Shown piece after piece: positions 21,888-33,527 of a stretch of DNA of 64,000 bases. This DNA comes from Rhodamnia argentea (taxonomy: Eukaryota > Streptophyta > Magnoliopsida > Myrtales > Myrtaceae). The stretch lies in NCBI RefSeq assembly GCF_020921035.1, contig NC_063151.1, positions 22,698,934 through 22,762,933 on the forward strand, given 5' to 3'. The translations under genes were made by a program, and so were the position numbers. A model generated the notes under the pieces. That model ran no database searches and had not been told where the DNA came from. It saw only the letters and a list, made by a program, of their open reading frames with translations. Position 1 is the first letter of the stretch, and each line of letters begins with the position of its first letter.

Positions 21888-22584
21888 ATATTCAGCTTTA
21901 CAATAGCCGAAAATTTTGTGTAAAATGATGATATCGCAACAAGATATTCCAACATTTTTGTGCAACAATAATGCAGAATTTATCGACTTATCGAATGTCC
22001 TCCGGCCCTCCCGGGACTGCATTTGAAATTTAACAATCAAATCATTCTATATGGAATCGGGCAATCACCAAAAGAGATTCTGGAACTTTTCGAGGCAATA
22101 TTGCACTTTCATTTCATTACGAACAAGACGTTACAACGACATCGACAATCACGGTCGAGAGCAATATCATATGAAAGCCAAGATAAGTGAGTCGGGACGA
22201 TTGCCTCGAAGATTATGTAATGACAATACTAGTTTTTTTTTTAATCTTACTTAATGTTTTATTAGGAGCTATCCTTTCACCAGGGACCTTGAGCGTCCCC
22301 TTATTCTTGATGTTTATTGTGTCCATATCCTGCAAAAATATCAGAATAATTAGTTTTATAATTTTTCTACCATCCGATGCTCAAGAAATCAATTTCCTGT
22401 TATTTTAAACAGTGAATAATCCGTGAAACGGAAGCGCGTTGCATGATGGAATAGCGAAGTCGTAATGTTGTGACTTGCGTAGCGACTAAAATGAGCTTTT
22501 GACACTGGAGGTGTAAACATAGGGCTTGGATTGAGTAATTCTTTAGAATATCTCACCTTGCGAGTGATAAAGCACGTGCATTCC
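21888..22584. other. 3' flank of proline-rich gene B
   Basis: Collinear with 10068-10757. It contains the conserved candidate 3'-UTR intron (donor ACTCGCAAG|GTGAGATA and acceptor TTTTTGCAG|GATATGG on the minus strand) and the AATAAA signal. Nothing else is recognised. Confidence 0.5.
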
Positions 22585-23626
22585 CTAGTCGTCTCCACGC
22601 CGAGGAGGAGGAGGAGATCTGACCCTGGGGGATGGTGGTGGTGGAGACCTATTAACCGGAGGCGGCGGCAGGGGAGGCCTATTAACCGGTGAAGGTGGCG
22701 GGGGAGGAGGAGGAGGAGGGTTCCTAGGTGGTGGAGGTGGCGGGGGTGGAGAAGATGTGGGTGGTGGAGGAGGTGGCGGCGGAGGAGGTGTGGGTGGTGG
22801 AGGTGTTGGAGGAGGTGGTGACTTTGGCAGGGGCGGTGGCGGAGGCGAAGGAGGCGTGTGGGGTGGTGGTGTTGGAGGAGGTGGTGACTTGGGGGGCGGC
22901 GGTGGTGGAGGAGGCGTGGGAGGTGGAGGTGTCGGAGGAGGTGGTGACTTAGGGGGTGGCGGTGGTGGAGGAGGCGTGGGTGGTGGAGGCGTCGGAGGAG
23001 GTGGTGACCCAGGTGGTGGCGGTGTCGGAGGAGGTGGCGGCGGTGGCGAAGGTGGCGGAGGAGGTGGTGACCCCAGGTGGTGGCGGTGTCGGAGGAGGTG
23101 GCGGCGGTGGCGAAGGTGGCGGAGGAGGTGGTGACCCAGGTGGTGGCGGTGTCGGAGGAGGTGGCGGCGGTGGCGAAGGTGGCGGAGGAGGTGGTGACCC
23201 AGGTGGTGGCGGTGACGGAGGAGGTGGCGGCGGTGGCGAAGGTGGCGGAGGAGGTGGTGACCCAGGTGGCGGCGGTGGCGAAGGTGGCGGTGGAGGTGGC
23301 GGAGGTGGCGGTGGAGGTGGCGTGGGTGGTGGAGGTGACGGAGGAGGCGGAGGAGGTGGAGACTTGCCAAATGGAAATGGCGGTGGCAACCATGGACGAG
23401 GAGGCCTTGTGGGCGGTGGAGGGGGTGGAGACGTACGTATCGGTGGTGGAGGCGGAGACCGAAGCCACGGCCACTGCCACCATGGAGGAGGACGAGGGAT
23501 GGGCGGCAGCGGGAACGGGAACGGCGGCCGGATAATACCAAGTTCTTCCGCGGCTTCCGTTGGCAAGCTAAGAGATGCCAATACCACCAGTAGAGTGGCC
23601 ACCAGAGAGGCCATTGAGGACCTCAT
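22585..23626 (-). pseudogene. Proline-rich extensin-like gene copy B, frameshifted
   Basis: The same gene as 10758-11744: signal peptide MRSSMASLVATLLVVLASLS, a short unique N-part with PPPWWQWPW, then proline blocks. At 23071-23074 there are four C where every sister repeat has three (GTGACCCAGG), so the proline frame shifts. Read from the start codon the product is 225 residues and ends in a Ser/Thr/Ala-rich tail at 22949. The original C-terminus RRGDD at 22585 lies in another frame. The repeat block around GTGACCCAGGTGG is expanded compared with copy A. TATA box and start are intact. It may be a recent null allele or an assembly artefact in a repeat. Confidence 0.75.
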
Positions 23627-23721
23627 CTTTTTTCTTTTCTTTTTTTATCTTTTTCTCCAAGCTCGCCAAAGCTTGGATTTTGGTGATGCCATTGCCGAAG
23701 CTCTCCCGCCCTTTATATAGC

Positions 23722-24720
23722 CTTTGCCATCACCTTCAAAATTGAGAAATGCCAAAGGGGTAGAATTACTCAATAAACCTACAAGAAGTCAACTATGATG
23801 AGAGCAAATTAAGTGCAATTAGTACCCGTAATCTCTTTCCTTTTTTTTTTTCGTTTCTTCTTCATGTTTTAGAGGTTTGTCAATAATGTGTAGCGTTATG
23901 TGTGTAATATCCTACACAAGGAAATTTAGGAAATCAAATCTCTATTCTAATGTTAATACTAGAGAAATGCATAAGCCCGTCGAAAACACTTTCATCACAT
24001 TTAAGGGCTTTAATTTCAAGAAAGGAGTAAACTCTCCCTCTTATTATCATATGGACCCCCATCATATGACTCGATTATTGAATGGGAGATGGTATATCAA
24101 GGACGCTAATGCTCCGTTAGTTTCCCAAAAAAAAAAAATGTGTAATTTGGAAAACATTTTCTAGAATGTGAGCACTCGCTTACAGAAATGAATGGACAAA
24201 AAATATATCCATTGTCTATGCAAATGTTTTGACACAAATTTTCATTTGTAATGAAATTATTTTCAACTCATTAATTATTTCAAGTGATACATACTATCAT
24301 GTTTAGGAAAATGTTTTCCAACTCACTCATTTTTCGCGAAATAATTGGAACCTAAATTCATTGATTGTCAAAGCTAGCTTGATTTTTTTTTGGTTGAAAG
24401 CTTGAGTTTGATAAGTACATATTATAGCTCATGCTCATAGATATAGGGAGTTTGGGAGGACACCTATACTCTTAATTGATGAATTATAAAAGGGTAAGCT
24501 GCATATATATGGTTGACGGGTAAAACTATAGATAAGTTTCTTTGTTTTTGACAGAATTACACTTCAGTCTATCAAATTTCAAAACTTTATAGTCTAGCCC
24601 CAATAGTATTGTGTTTTTTAAATAACAAAATCTAATACAATCTCCAAATGGTCATGGAGCGGTAGCATCTTGTGGTGCTGAGTCTCTCAACTCAAAAATT
24701 ACAACGAGCCAGGAACTTCA
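23722..24720. other. Promoter and spacer, unit B
   Basis: Collinear with 11840-12813; no gene. A TTTTTTTTTGGTTGAAAG micro-insertion lies at about 24381-24399. A short TGGTTGACGGGTAAAACTATA segment at about 24511 is shared with unit C but absent from unit A. Confidence 0.5.
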
Positions 24721-25492
24721 AAAAAAAAAAAATCCTAAACTCATTACACTTGTGTCAATTCAGTCCTAAATCTTTCAGCCAAACAAATTTAGTTCTAAAA
24801 CTTTTGAGAATTTGTTAATTTAGTCATAAATCTTTCGATTGTATCAATTTAGATATAAAACTTTTGACGATTTGCCAATTCAGTCTTTCTATCCAATTTT
24901 TTACCGTAAATCATTAATGTGGCGATCCAGTCAAGATCGATCGTCTTACGTGGCATGACCAGCGATGACGTACATAACTTTTTTTTATTTTTTATGTTAT
25001 TATGAAATTTGTATTTTAAATATTTTATCTTATTTTCTTTTCTCTTTTTCCTAGCCCTCGCTTTGTGGCCCATGAGGGCGTGTAGTCCCTCGTCCGTGGG
25101 CGGGGGCCACAATGCCCTCACCCGGACCAAAAGAGATTGCTATCCCTCGCCTGTGGTTGGTGAGGGTCGACCAATGGCCTCATCGGCCAAAGGTTAGACA
25201 ATGAAAGGGAAAAAAAATACAAAATACAAAAAATCTAAAATAATTTAGTATAAATTTAAAAAATCGACAATATTGGTGGTGCCATGTAAGATGGTCAATG
25301 CCGACTAGACTGTCATATTAGCGATTTCAGGCCAAAATTAGCCTGAATGACTAAATTGACAAATCGTCAAAAAGTTTAAAACTAAATTGGCAAGTCGTCA
25401 AAACATTTATAACTGAATTGATAAAAATTTTTTTAAAGAATTGATAAATGTTCAAAAATGTAATTAACGTAGAACTTTTTCGGTAATTTTCC
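24721..25492. mobile_element. Mutator-like non-autonomous element, unit B
   Basis: The counterpart of 12823-13598, flanked by GGAACTTCA at about 24712 and 25493. The same inverted ends and GC-rich core are present and there is no transposase. Confidence 0.65.
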
Positions 25493-25501
25493 CTAGGAAC
25501 T

Positions 25502-26731
25502 TCATTTCTTTAGATGAAGGAATACAAGGAATCCTAAATCCAAATTTTTGTTTAAAGAATTTTATTATTTAATTAAACAAAGATTATATAGAGTTTTTTT
25601 TTTTATCAAAAAAGATTACATAGAGTTGATGAGTAAAATAATTTGCTTTTTAGACGGATAAGTACTTCAGAGATGTTTTATACTCAAAACTTTAACATGA
25701 AAGTTAGGACAACAAAAATTTGCAACAGAGTTTCCTACGAGGGCGCATGACATGACAGATGAATTATCACTTAGGTAGTATTTGTTTCCGGAAAAATATC
25801 ATGATGAAAAAAAATACTTTTCAGAAAATTATTTTTTAAGAAAATATTTTTTCCTTTTTCCAGGTTAGGGAAATAATTTTCTTAATTTTGAACATGCATA
25901 TTTTCTTAACTAGTTCGCGGAAAAATTTTCACTTATACAATCACTTCCTAATATATAGATGACGAGAAGGCCCCCTAAATGATTAAGCTCAGAATGAAAC
26001 TCGGATTAGAGGTTTAAGAATGAGAATGTTAGTACTTGCTGGCACAAAGAAGAAATTCGTGCCGTTTCGCCTAAATCATGCGTCGATTTCATTGTTCATT
26101 AATCACTAGAATTAACTCCCAAGAATTTGGTGAATGAAAAAGATGCAATCACGAGTACGTTTGACCTAAAAAAAAGCGTGGCGTCTTGCTAGTTTTTCTG
26201 GCGAGATTGCCAAATTATTGAAATTGAGACACCCCAACGCGTTGATACATGGTGAAACAAAAGGATCTTATACCATAACATATTAAATGGTGCACCCCGT
26301 CCTATCGACACGTGGCGGAAAGAACCTTAGTCTATGGTACTACACGGTGCATTGCACAAAGGGACCGGCCTGGTGCATTCTCTAACTCTGTAGATGCCGG
26401 TCCTTCTTCTCCTAACAATTTCGCATATATCTGATGCTAGGGCAGTGTAGATCTTATTTAGTCGAAGTAGCTTGTGGTCGCTAACTATGGATCTATCTAT
26501 CTGTCTATTGATGCTATTCTCCTCCTATATGTAATGTATATGTATATGTATGTATGTATTGTTGCTATGTATGTGTTTATGTTAAAGAAAATTGGGGACT
26601 ATATTTGACTTCAAAAACTAAAAATGAGGACAACACATTGGTGGCTATCATGTCACGATTCAATCTTAAGAGAACAACTATATGTCACAAAAATACCAAA
26701 AACGAAATGCACGTGGAATGTGTCGATGCGA
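25502..26731. other. Non-coding spacer with microsatellite, unit B
   Basis: No gene. Collinear with 13608-14775, with about 70 bp at about 26055-26125 that units B and C share and unit A lacks. The microsatellite is at 26527-26560. Confidence 0.55.
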
Positions 26732-27060
26732 AAATATATGTATCTTGCTCTAGTTGGTTTCAAGGTCATCGGTATATAGATGTCAACACTAGTAAAAGCT
26801 AGGTCAAGTTACGGCCTAACTGGATTTAAATACCAAGATACTAGGCTTCAGCTAGGAAGAGCCCCAAAGGAAAGTAGTTAAATTAACGGATGATGATATC
26901 GCAAATATCGTAAATTTCGTCGGTTTTTAAAATTGAGCACCCAAATTTTATTTTCTTTCAATCACATACCTGAATGTATCAAATCATCCTCAATGTGGTG
27001 CTTCTGTTAATTCGATGGACGGAAATCACTAACTTGGTACTAATGCGTAGTTAGGTAACC

Positions 27061-29165
27061 GTTTAGAACGAAGATGCGGCGTGCTTGCACAACAAAAATT
27101 GTCCAAAGATGCTAATTAGGATGCCAAGTAAGACTAAAAATAATTAATATTTTTTTCTTTATTTTTTTCCCTTCTTTCGTCTTCCTTCTCTATCTAGGCA
27201 TCGCCCTCTCCTCTTCTTCTTTATGTAGCCACAGTCGTCGCGTCGTGACCCCGTCATCGGCGAGGACCTCCGGCACACTCATGTTTGGTGCCATCTCTAT
27301 CGGACCGGCAACTTGTGCGGTACCCATCACCGAACTCAATGGCAACGCATTAATTGATTACTTCTTATCTCTATGAACTTCAACCGACAATCTACATTTT
27401 TATGGGGCGCCACTCCGATCTATGACACAGTTGCCTCGGACTCGAGGCACGATCTCAATCTAAGGCGAGCCACCTCCTAATCAAAGCGGGCAATCTCAAA
27501 TATGAGAACGTGCATCTCTAATTGGGGGCACTATGGAATTCGGGTGCGTGTTGGTGACCTTTGGTGGTCCGATGTTGTGGCACTAGCAGCTAATCGTGTT
27601 GTCGCTATATATTTGGGCCTCGGTGGATATTAGCATATCCAGTTCAAAAGTTTAAACTTATAGATAGAAGGAAACCACTTATATATATGGAGCACATAAA
27701 TCCTGCAAAGAAATAATATGAGGTATTTTAACACTTCTTAAGTGCAAGCCGGATTGGGAATGAAATAATGCGGAGTGTGTCACACATGTTTCTATAAGTT
27801 TAAACTTGAACCATTAGACACAACCAATAGAATATTTGACAAGCTTATCATGAATGTCATAGCAATAAGATTGACACGTAAAAGCCCATCGATGGCATGC
27901 TGGTGAGCTCAGCGATTTCCAATTTCTAATAAGCTGAATTTAAGTGAAATACATGGCACGGGGCCAGAAACAGGCGCATGAGCTACATATTGAGTTCCCT
28001 TAGCCAAGCAGTAACCCTGAAAAAAAATCGATCGTAGTTACAAATCATTCCTAGAGTAGCGGGCAAGTCATGAAAGTTAAGAATTATTGGGGGAGAAATT
28101 CAGAACGTGTAACATAAATCAAGACATTCACAAGCAATCAAGACATGAAAAACCCACGAAGAGCACATTAGATGTTGAAGATGAGAAGATCATTACTAAA
28201 AAATAAAATCTAAATTAGATTTTGGCTAAAATTTGGATTTGAAATGCGAGCTCGATTATGTTTCCTCGTTCAAACACTTGTCTTATATTTTAAAACCTTT
28301 CTAGTAATAGGTTGTAAGCTTTTTTTATCTTCTTCTTCATTGGTCTCCATTTATATTTCATGTTTATTTCAGTGTTCGAGCAAGCATGATATCTAATAAT
28401 CTAAGTCATCCGATGTAATTTAACATAATTTTCATGCAATTTCATCGTTGTTTTCAATTGCATTTCTGCTTACCATTTAGTAATTTGAGTTTTGCAATGT
28501 CCTTGAGACTTCGAGGCATATTAAGAATCTTTTTCGTGTGATAAATTAGATACTTTAATTGGTTACGCGGTTACTAATCGTCATCGGTTGTGTTAACACC
28601 CAAAAAGACTAGCTTTTGGTTATTATTAACTGCTATCAAACTTAATAGACGAGAGTAGAGTTTGGTCAACAATGAACAGAATAATTAATAACTTGAAGGG
28701 AATCAACAACTAGCCAAGGAAGTCATTGACAATGTCCTAAAGTTATCGATGAGTTAAGACTTAGGAAGTTGATTGACAAATTCATCGACAACGAGCAATC
28801 GATACAAAAACTTAATTGTTAGATAAATATGCTTATTGCCGCTATTTTAGGATTTTTATGATTTGTTGTGGATAAGTGTTGCTAAATAACTTTATGGACA
28901 AATGCTGCATAGAGTAATTTCTCGTAACCGTGGATAAGATTATGAAGTTATTTGTTTATTTGAATTCAAAAATTGTCATTCCACGTTAAACTCTTTTATA
29001 AAAGACCCCCAATCAATCAAAAAACTCAAAGTCGTCGTAAATTTTCTATCTTTCATCTTTATTTTCATGTATTTCATATCACTTACGACTATTGTGTCAT
29101 TTCTTATCATTTGCTTTTCTATCCTAAATCAGCAATGAATCGTTCACAACCTTTGTCAATCCATG
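27061..29165. repeat. Replacement block (about 2.1 kb), unit C
   Basis: The block starts right after GGTAACCGTTTA, the same base at which units A and B go on into PR-10. It is closely matched by 36657-38715 in unit D. It contains AT-rich sequence, a short frame with MFGAISIG (decayed here, open in unit D), and at its right end a TATA-like CTTTTATAAAAGACC followed by ATGAATCG. No protein family is recognised. Confidence 0.7.
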
Positions 29166-29600
29166 ATACGAAGTGGATGGCTGGTATGCTATCTCCCATT
29201 ATTTTGGCTGGAAAAAAACAAAGAAAGAAAAGAAGCAAAACAAGAACCCAAACAATAAAAAATCAAATTTTTAAAATTGTTCACGTCAATGTTGACCGTA
29301 TCTCATTGGATGGCTGGTATGCTATCTCCCATAGTGATTTCCAGCCAAAATTAATAAAAAGAACTAAATTGGCAAATCGTTAAAATGAATAAGACTCAAT
29401 TGTCAAATTATTCAAAGATTTATGACTAAATTGGCACAATTGAAAGGTTTAGAACTAAATTGGTAAATCGTCGAAAGAATTAGGACTATTGACATAATTA
29501 AAAGGTTCAAGGTTAAATCAACCACCACACAATAGATTTGGGATTTTTTGGTTATTATCCCGAGTATTTATGCATCCGAGCTTACATATTCCTTTCACGA
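29166..29600. mobile_element. Right part of foldback element 1, unit C
   Basis: From about 29210 the sequence matches the right half of element 1 of unit A (about 8430-8790). The left half is missing and the replacement block joins directly. Short duplicated text (GGATGGCTGGTATGCTATCTCCCAT at about 29172 and 29308) marks the junction. Confidence 0.6.
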
Positions 29601-29689
29601 TGAATAATTTGGACTGTGTGATTACATTTTTAATTTTGTGTTGTTTCATTTTTTATTTTGCAAAGCATCGTGTGTGCAAAAATTGTAAA

Positions 29690-30435
29690 AAAAAAAAGTC
29701 TTAAACTTATTGCGCTTTTGCTAGTTATGACCTAAACTTTTTTTTTATTTTGTCAATTTAATCATAAACCTTTTATATTTGTGCAAATTCAGTTCTGAAC
29801 TTATTTTATGCCAATTCAGTCCTAAATATCTTGTATTTGTGCCAATTCAGTATATCCAATCAACTTTGGCAGGCTAAGGCTGATGTGAAAAATTGCTAAT
29901 TATATTTTAAGATTGTTTTGGATTATTTTTTATTTTCCTATTTCTTTTCTTTTCTTTTCTTTTCTTTTCTTTTCTTATTTTTCTCTTTCCTTTTTTCTTT
30001 ATTTCTTCTACCTCCAGCCGGTCGCCGGCGATGGCCAATCTCAAGCGAGGCTCGCCGGCTGCCGGTGAGGCACAACCTCGCCCGGATCTCGCCTGGGCAA
30101 GGCCAGCCGCGTCGACCTTAGTCTCTTGCCGGTCACCGACGGCAATCGGCTAGAGGCGTAAGAAAGAAAAATAAAGGAAAGAGAAAGAAAAAAATGAAAA
30201 AAAAAATTAAAATATTATTAAAGATTGTCTACGTAATCGATGGCGTGCACTCCGACCAGCATCCATGTGAGCGCTGGCCGGCCAAAGTTGGACTAAATTG
30301 ACACAAATACAAAATGTTTAGGACTGAATTGACACAAAAAAAAAAGGTTTAGGACTGAATTGGTACAAATGTAAAAATTTTAGGACTGCATTAGCAAAAG
30401 TGGAATAAGTTTAGGACTTTTTTGACAAATTTTCG
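29690..30435. mobile_element. Foldback element 2, unit C
   Basis: The counterpart of 8900-9590, with an expanded TTTTC run at about 29942-29980. Confidence 0.6.
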
Positions 30436-30927
30436 AAATCAGAAGAAAAGAAGGCCATTGAACATTAGGGGAGGTCCATAAACCACATAGTTTATATCAT
30501 GATATATTTTGATGGTAACATTGAGTAGCATTTTGTGTGGCGAAAAAAAAATCTCAAAATTATTTGGAAAAAAATCGCCGAAAGATTGGCTAAATCATGA
30601 ATTGATTACATTGTATCATTAAGTTGCCCGATTATCATGGAAATAACAAAAAGTAATGGTTATACGATCTCTAGCGTTGATTAAACTTATGGTTATTTGG
30701 TAGATATACCAATATAAAACTAGCTCTTTCTCTTCCTAACAGCACACGTATAGACGCAAATTCCTTCTAAGTCGGGAGATTAAGAAAAAGGATTAGAGAG
30801 AGAACTCGGTTTTCTTCCGGATTCGACAGAGGTGTCATTATTTACGCATTCAAGTACGTTTTTTTTTTTTTTATAATGCTTTCATCGAAATATTCAGCTT
30901 TGCAATAGCCGAAAATTTTGTGTAAAA

Positions 30928-30949
30928 CCTTACCAAAAAAAAAAAAAAA
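30928..30949 (+). mobile_element. Micro LINE-tail insertion, unit C
   Basis: CCTTACC followed by about 15 A is inserted between two copies of TTTGTGTAAAA (about 30917-30927 and 30950-30960). Units A and B have one uninterrupted copy. CTTACC-A(n) is exactly the 3' end of the LINE at 18854-21875, here in the opposite orientation and about 55 bp from that LINE's own insertion site. Confidence 0.7.
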
Positions 30950-31618
30950 TTTGTGTAAAATGATGATATCGCAATGAGATGTTCTAACATTTTGTGCGAG
31001 AATAATGCGGAATTTATCGACTTATCGAATGTCCTCTGGCCCTCCTGGAACTGCGTTTGAAATTTAACTATCAAATCATTCTATATGGAATCGGGCAATC
31101 ACCAAAAGAGATTCTGGAACTTTTCGAGGCAATATTGCACTTTCATTTCATTACAAACAAGACATTACAACGACATCGACAATCACGGTCGAAAGCGACA
31201 TCATATGAAAGCCAAGATAAATGAGTCGGGACGATTGCCTCGAAGATTATGTAATGACAATACTGGTTTTTTTTTTAATCTTACTTAATGTTTTATTAGG
31301 AGCTATCCTTTCACCAGGGACCCTGAGCGTCCCCTTATTCTTGATGTTTATCGCGCCCATATCCTGCAAAAATATCAGAATAATTAGTTTTATAATTTTT
31401 CTACCATCCGATGCTCAAGAAATCAATTTCCTGTTATTTTAAACAGTGAATAATGCATGAAACGGAAGCGCGTTGCATGATGGAATAGCGAAGTCGTAAT
31501 GTTGTGACTTGCGTAGCGACTAAAATGAGCTTTTGACACTGGACGTGTAAACATAGGGCTTCGATTGAGTAATTCTTTAGAGTATCTCACCTTGCGAGTG
31601 ATAAAGCACGTGCATTCC

Positions 31619-32585
31619 CTAGTCGTCTCCACGCCGAGGAGGAGGAGGAGATCTGACCCTGGGGGATGGTGGTGGTGGAGACCTATTAACCGGAGGCAGC
31701 GGTAGGGGAGGCCTATTAACCGGTGAAGGTGGCGGGGGAGGAGGAGGAGGAGGGTTCCTAGGTGGTGGAGGTGGCGGGGGTGGAGAAGATGTGGGTGGTG
31801 GAGGTGGCGGCGGCGGAGGAGGTGTGGGTGGTGGAGGTGTCGGAGGAGGTGGTGACTTTGGCGGGGGCGATGGCGGAGGAGGCGTGTGGGGTGGTGGTGT
31901 TGGAGGAGGTGGTGACTTGGGGGCGGCGGTGGTGGAGGAGGCGTGGGATGTGGAGGTGTCGGAGGAGGTGGTGACTTGGGGGCGGCGGTGGTGGAGGAGG
32001 CGTGGGATGTGGAGGTGTCGGAGGAGGTGGTGACTTAGGGGGTGGCGGTGGTGGTGGAGGCGTGGGTGGTGGAGGCGTCGGAGGAGGTGGTGACCCAGGT
32101 GGTGGCGGTGTTGGAGGAGGTGGCGGCGGTGGCGAAGGTGGCGGAGGAGGTGGTGACCCAGGTGGTGGCGGTGTCGGAGGAGGTGGCGGCGGTGGCGAAG
32201 GTGGTGGAGGAGGTGGTGACCCAGGTGGTGGCGGTGTCGGAGGAGGTGGCGGTGGTGGCGAAGGTGGCGGTGGAGGTGGCGGAGGTGGCGGTGGAGGTGG
32301 CGTGGGTGGTGGAGGTGACGGAGGAGGCGGAGGAGGTGGAGACTTGCCAAATGGAAATGGCGGTGGCAACCATGGACGAGGAGGCCTTGTGGGCGGTGGA
32401 GGGGGTGGAGACGTACGTATCGGTGGTGGAGGCGGAGGCCGCAGCCACGGCCACCATAGAGGAGGAAGATAGATGGGCGGGAGCGGCCGGATAATACCAA
32501 GTTCTTCCGCGGCTTCCGTTGGCAAGCTAAGAGACGCCAATACCACCAGTAGAGTGGCCACCAGAGAGGCCATTGAGGACCTCAT
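31619..32585 (-). pseudogene. Proline-rich extensin-like gene copy C, frameshifted
   Basis: Start, signal peptide and promoter are as in copy A. A run of six G seen in copies A and B (GACTTGGGGGG) is five G here, and the 59-bp segment containing it is present twice (from 31914 and 31973). The two events move the proline frame twice, so reading from the start codon gives 275 residues ending at 31758 with a non-proline tail. The original end RRGDD at 31619 is in another frame. The N-terminal 180 residues are a normal proline-rich wall protein. Confidence 0.75.
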
Positions 32586-32674
32586 CTTTTTTTTTTTTTA
32601 TCTTTTTCTCCAAGCTCGCCAAAACTTGGATTTTGGTGATGCCATTGCCAAAGCTCTCCCGCCCTTTATATAGC

Positions 32675-33527
32675 CTTTGCCATCACCTTCAAAATTGAGA
32701 AATGCCAAAGGGGTAGAATTACCCAATAAACCTACAAGAAGTCAACTATGATGAGAGCAAATTAAGTGCAATTAGTATCCGTAATCTCTCTCCTTTTTTT
32801 TTTCCCGTTTCTTCTTCATGTTTTAGAGGTTTGTCAATAATGTGTATTGTTATGTGTGTAATATCCTACACAAGGAAATTTAGGAAATCAAATCTCTATT
32901 CTAATGTTAATACTAGAGAAATGCATAGGCCCCGTCGAAAACACTTTCATCACATTTAACGGCTTTAATCCCAAGAAAGAAGTAAACTCTCCCTCTTATT
33001 ATCATGTGGACCCCCATCATGTGACTCGATTATTGAATGGGAGATGGTATATCAACGACGCTAATGCTCTGTTAGTTTCGCAAATAAAAAAATGTGTGAT
33101 TTGGAAAACATTTTCCAGAATGTGAGCACTCGCTTACAGAAATGGATGGACAAAAAATATTTTCATTGTCTATGCAAATGTTTTGACACAAATTGTCATC
33201 TGTAATGAAATTATTTTCAACTCATTAATTATTTCAAGCGATATATAGTATCATGTTTAGGAAAATATTTTCCAACTCACTCATTTTTCGCGAAATAATT
33301 GGAACCTAAATTCATTGATTGTCAAAGCTGGCTTGAGTTTTTTTTTTTTTTTGGTCGAAAGCTTGAGTTTGATAAGTACATATTATAGCTCATGCTCTTA
33401 GATATAGGAAGTTTGGGAGGACACCTATACGCTTAATTGATGAATTATAACGGGGTAAGCTGCATGTAAATGGTTGACGGGTAAAACTATAGATAAGTTT
33501 CTTTGTCTTTGACAGAATTACACTTCA
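32675..33527. other. Promoter and spacer, unit C
   Basis: Collinear with 11835-12660. A micro-insertion T(12)GGTCGAAA at 33341-33360 lies between two perfect copies of GCTTGAGTTT. There is no gene. Confidence 0.55.

Larger units (their letters stand above)
14776..26731. repeat. Tandem array unit B (about 12 kb; 8.9 kb without the LINE)
   Basis: Collinear with unit A from anchor to anchor. The extra 3.0 kb is the LINE at 18854-21875. Both genes of the unit carry frameshifts here. Confidence 0.85.
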
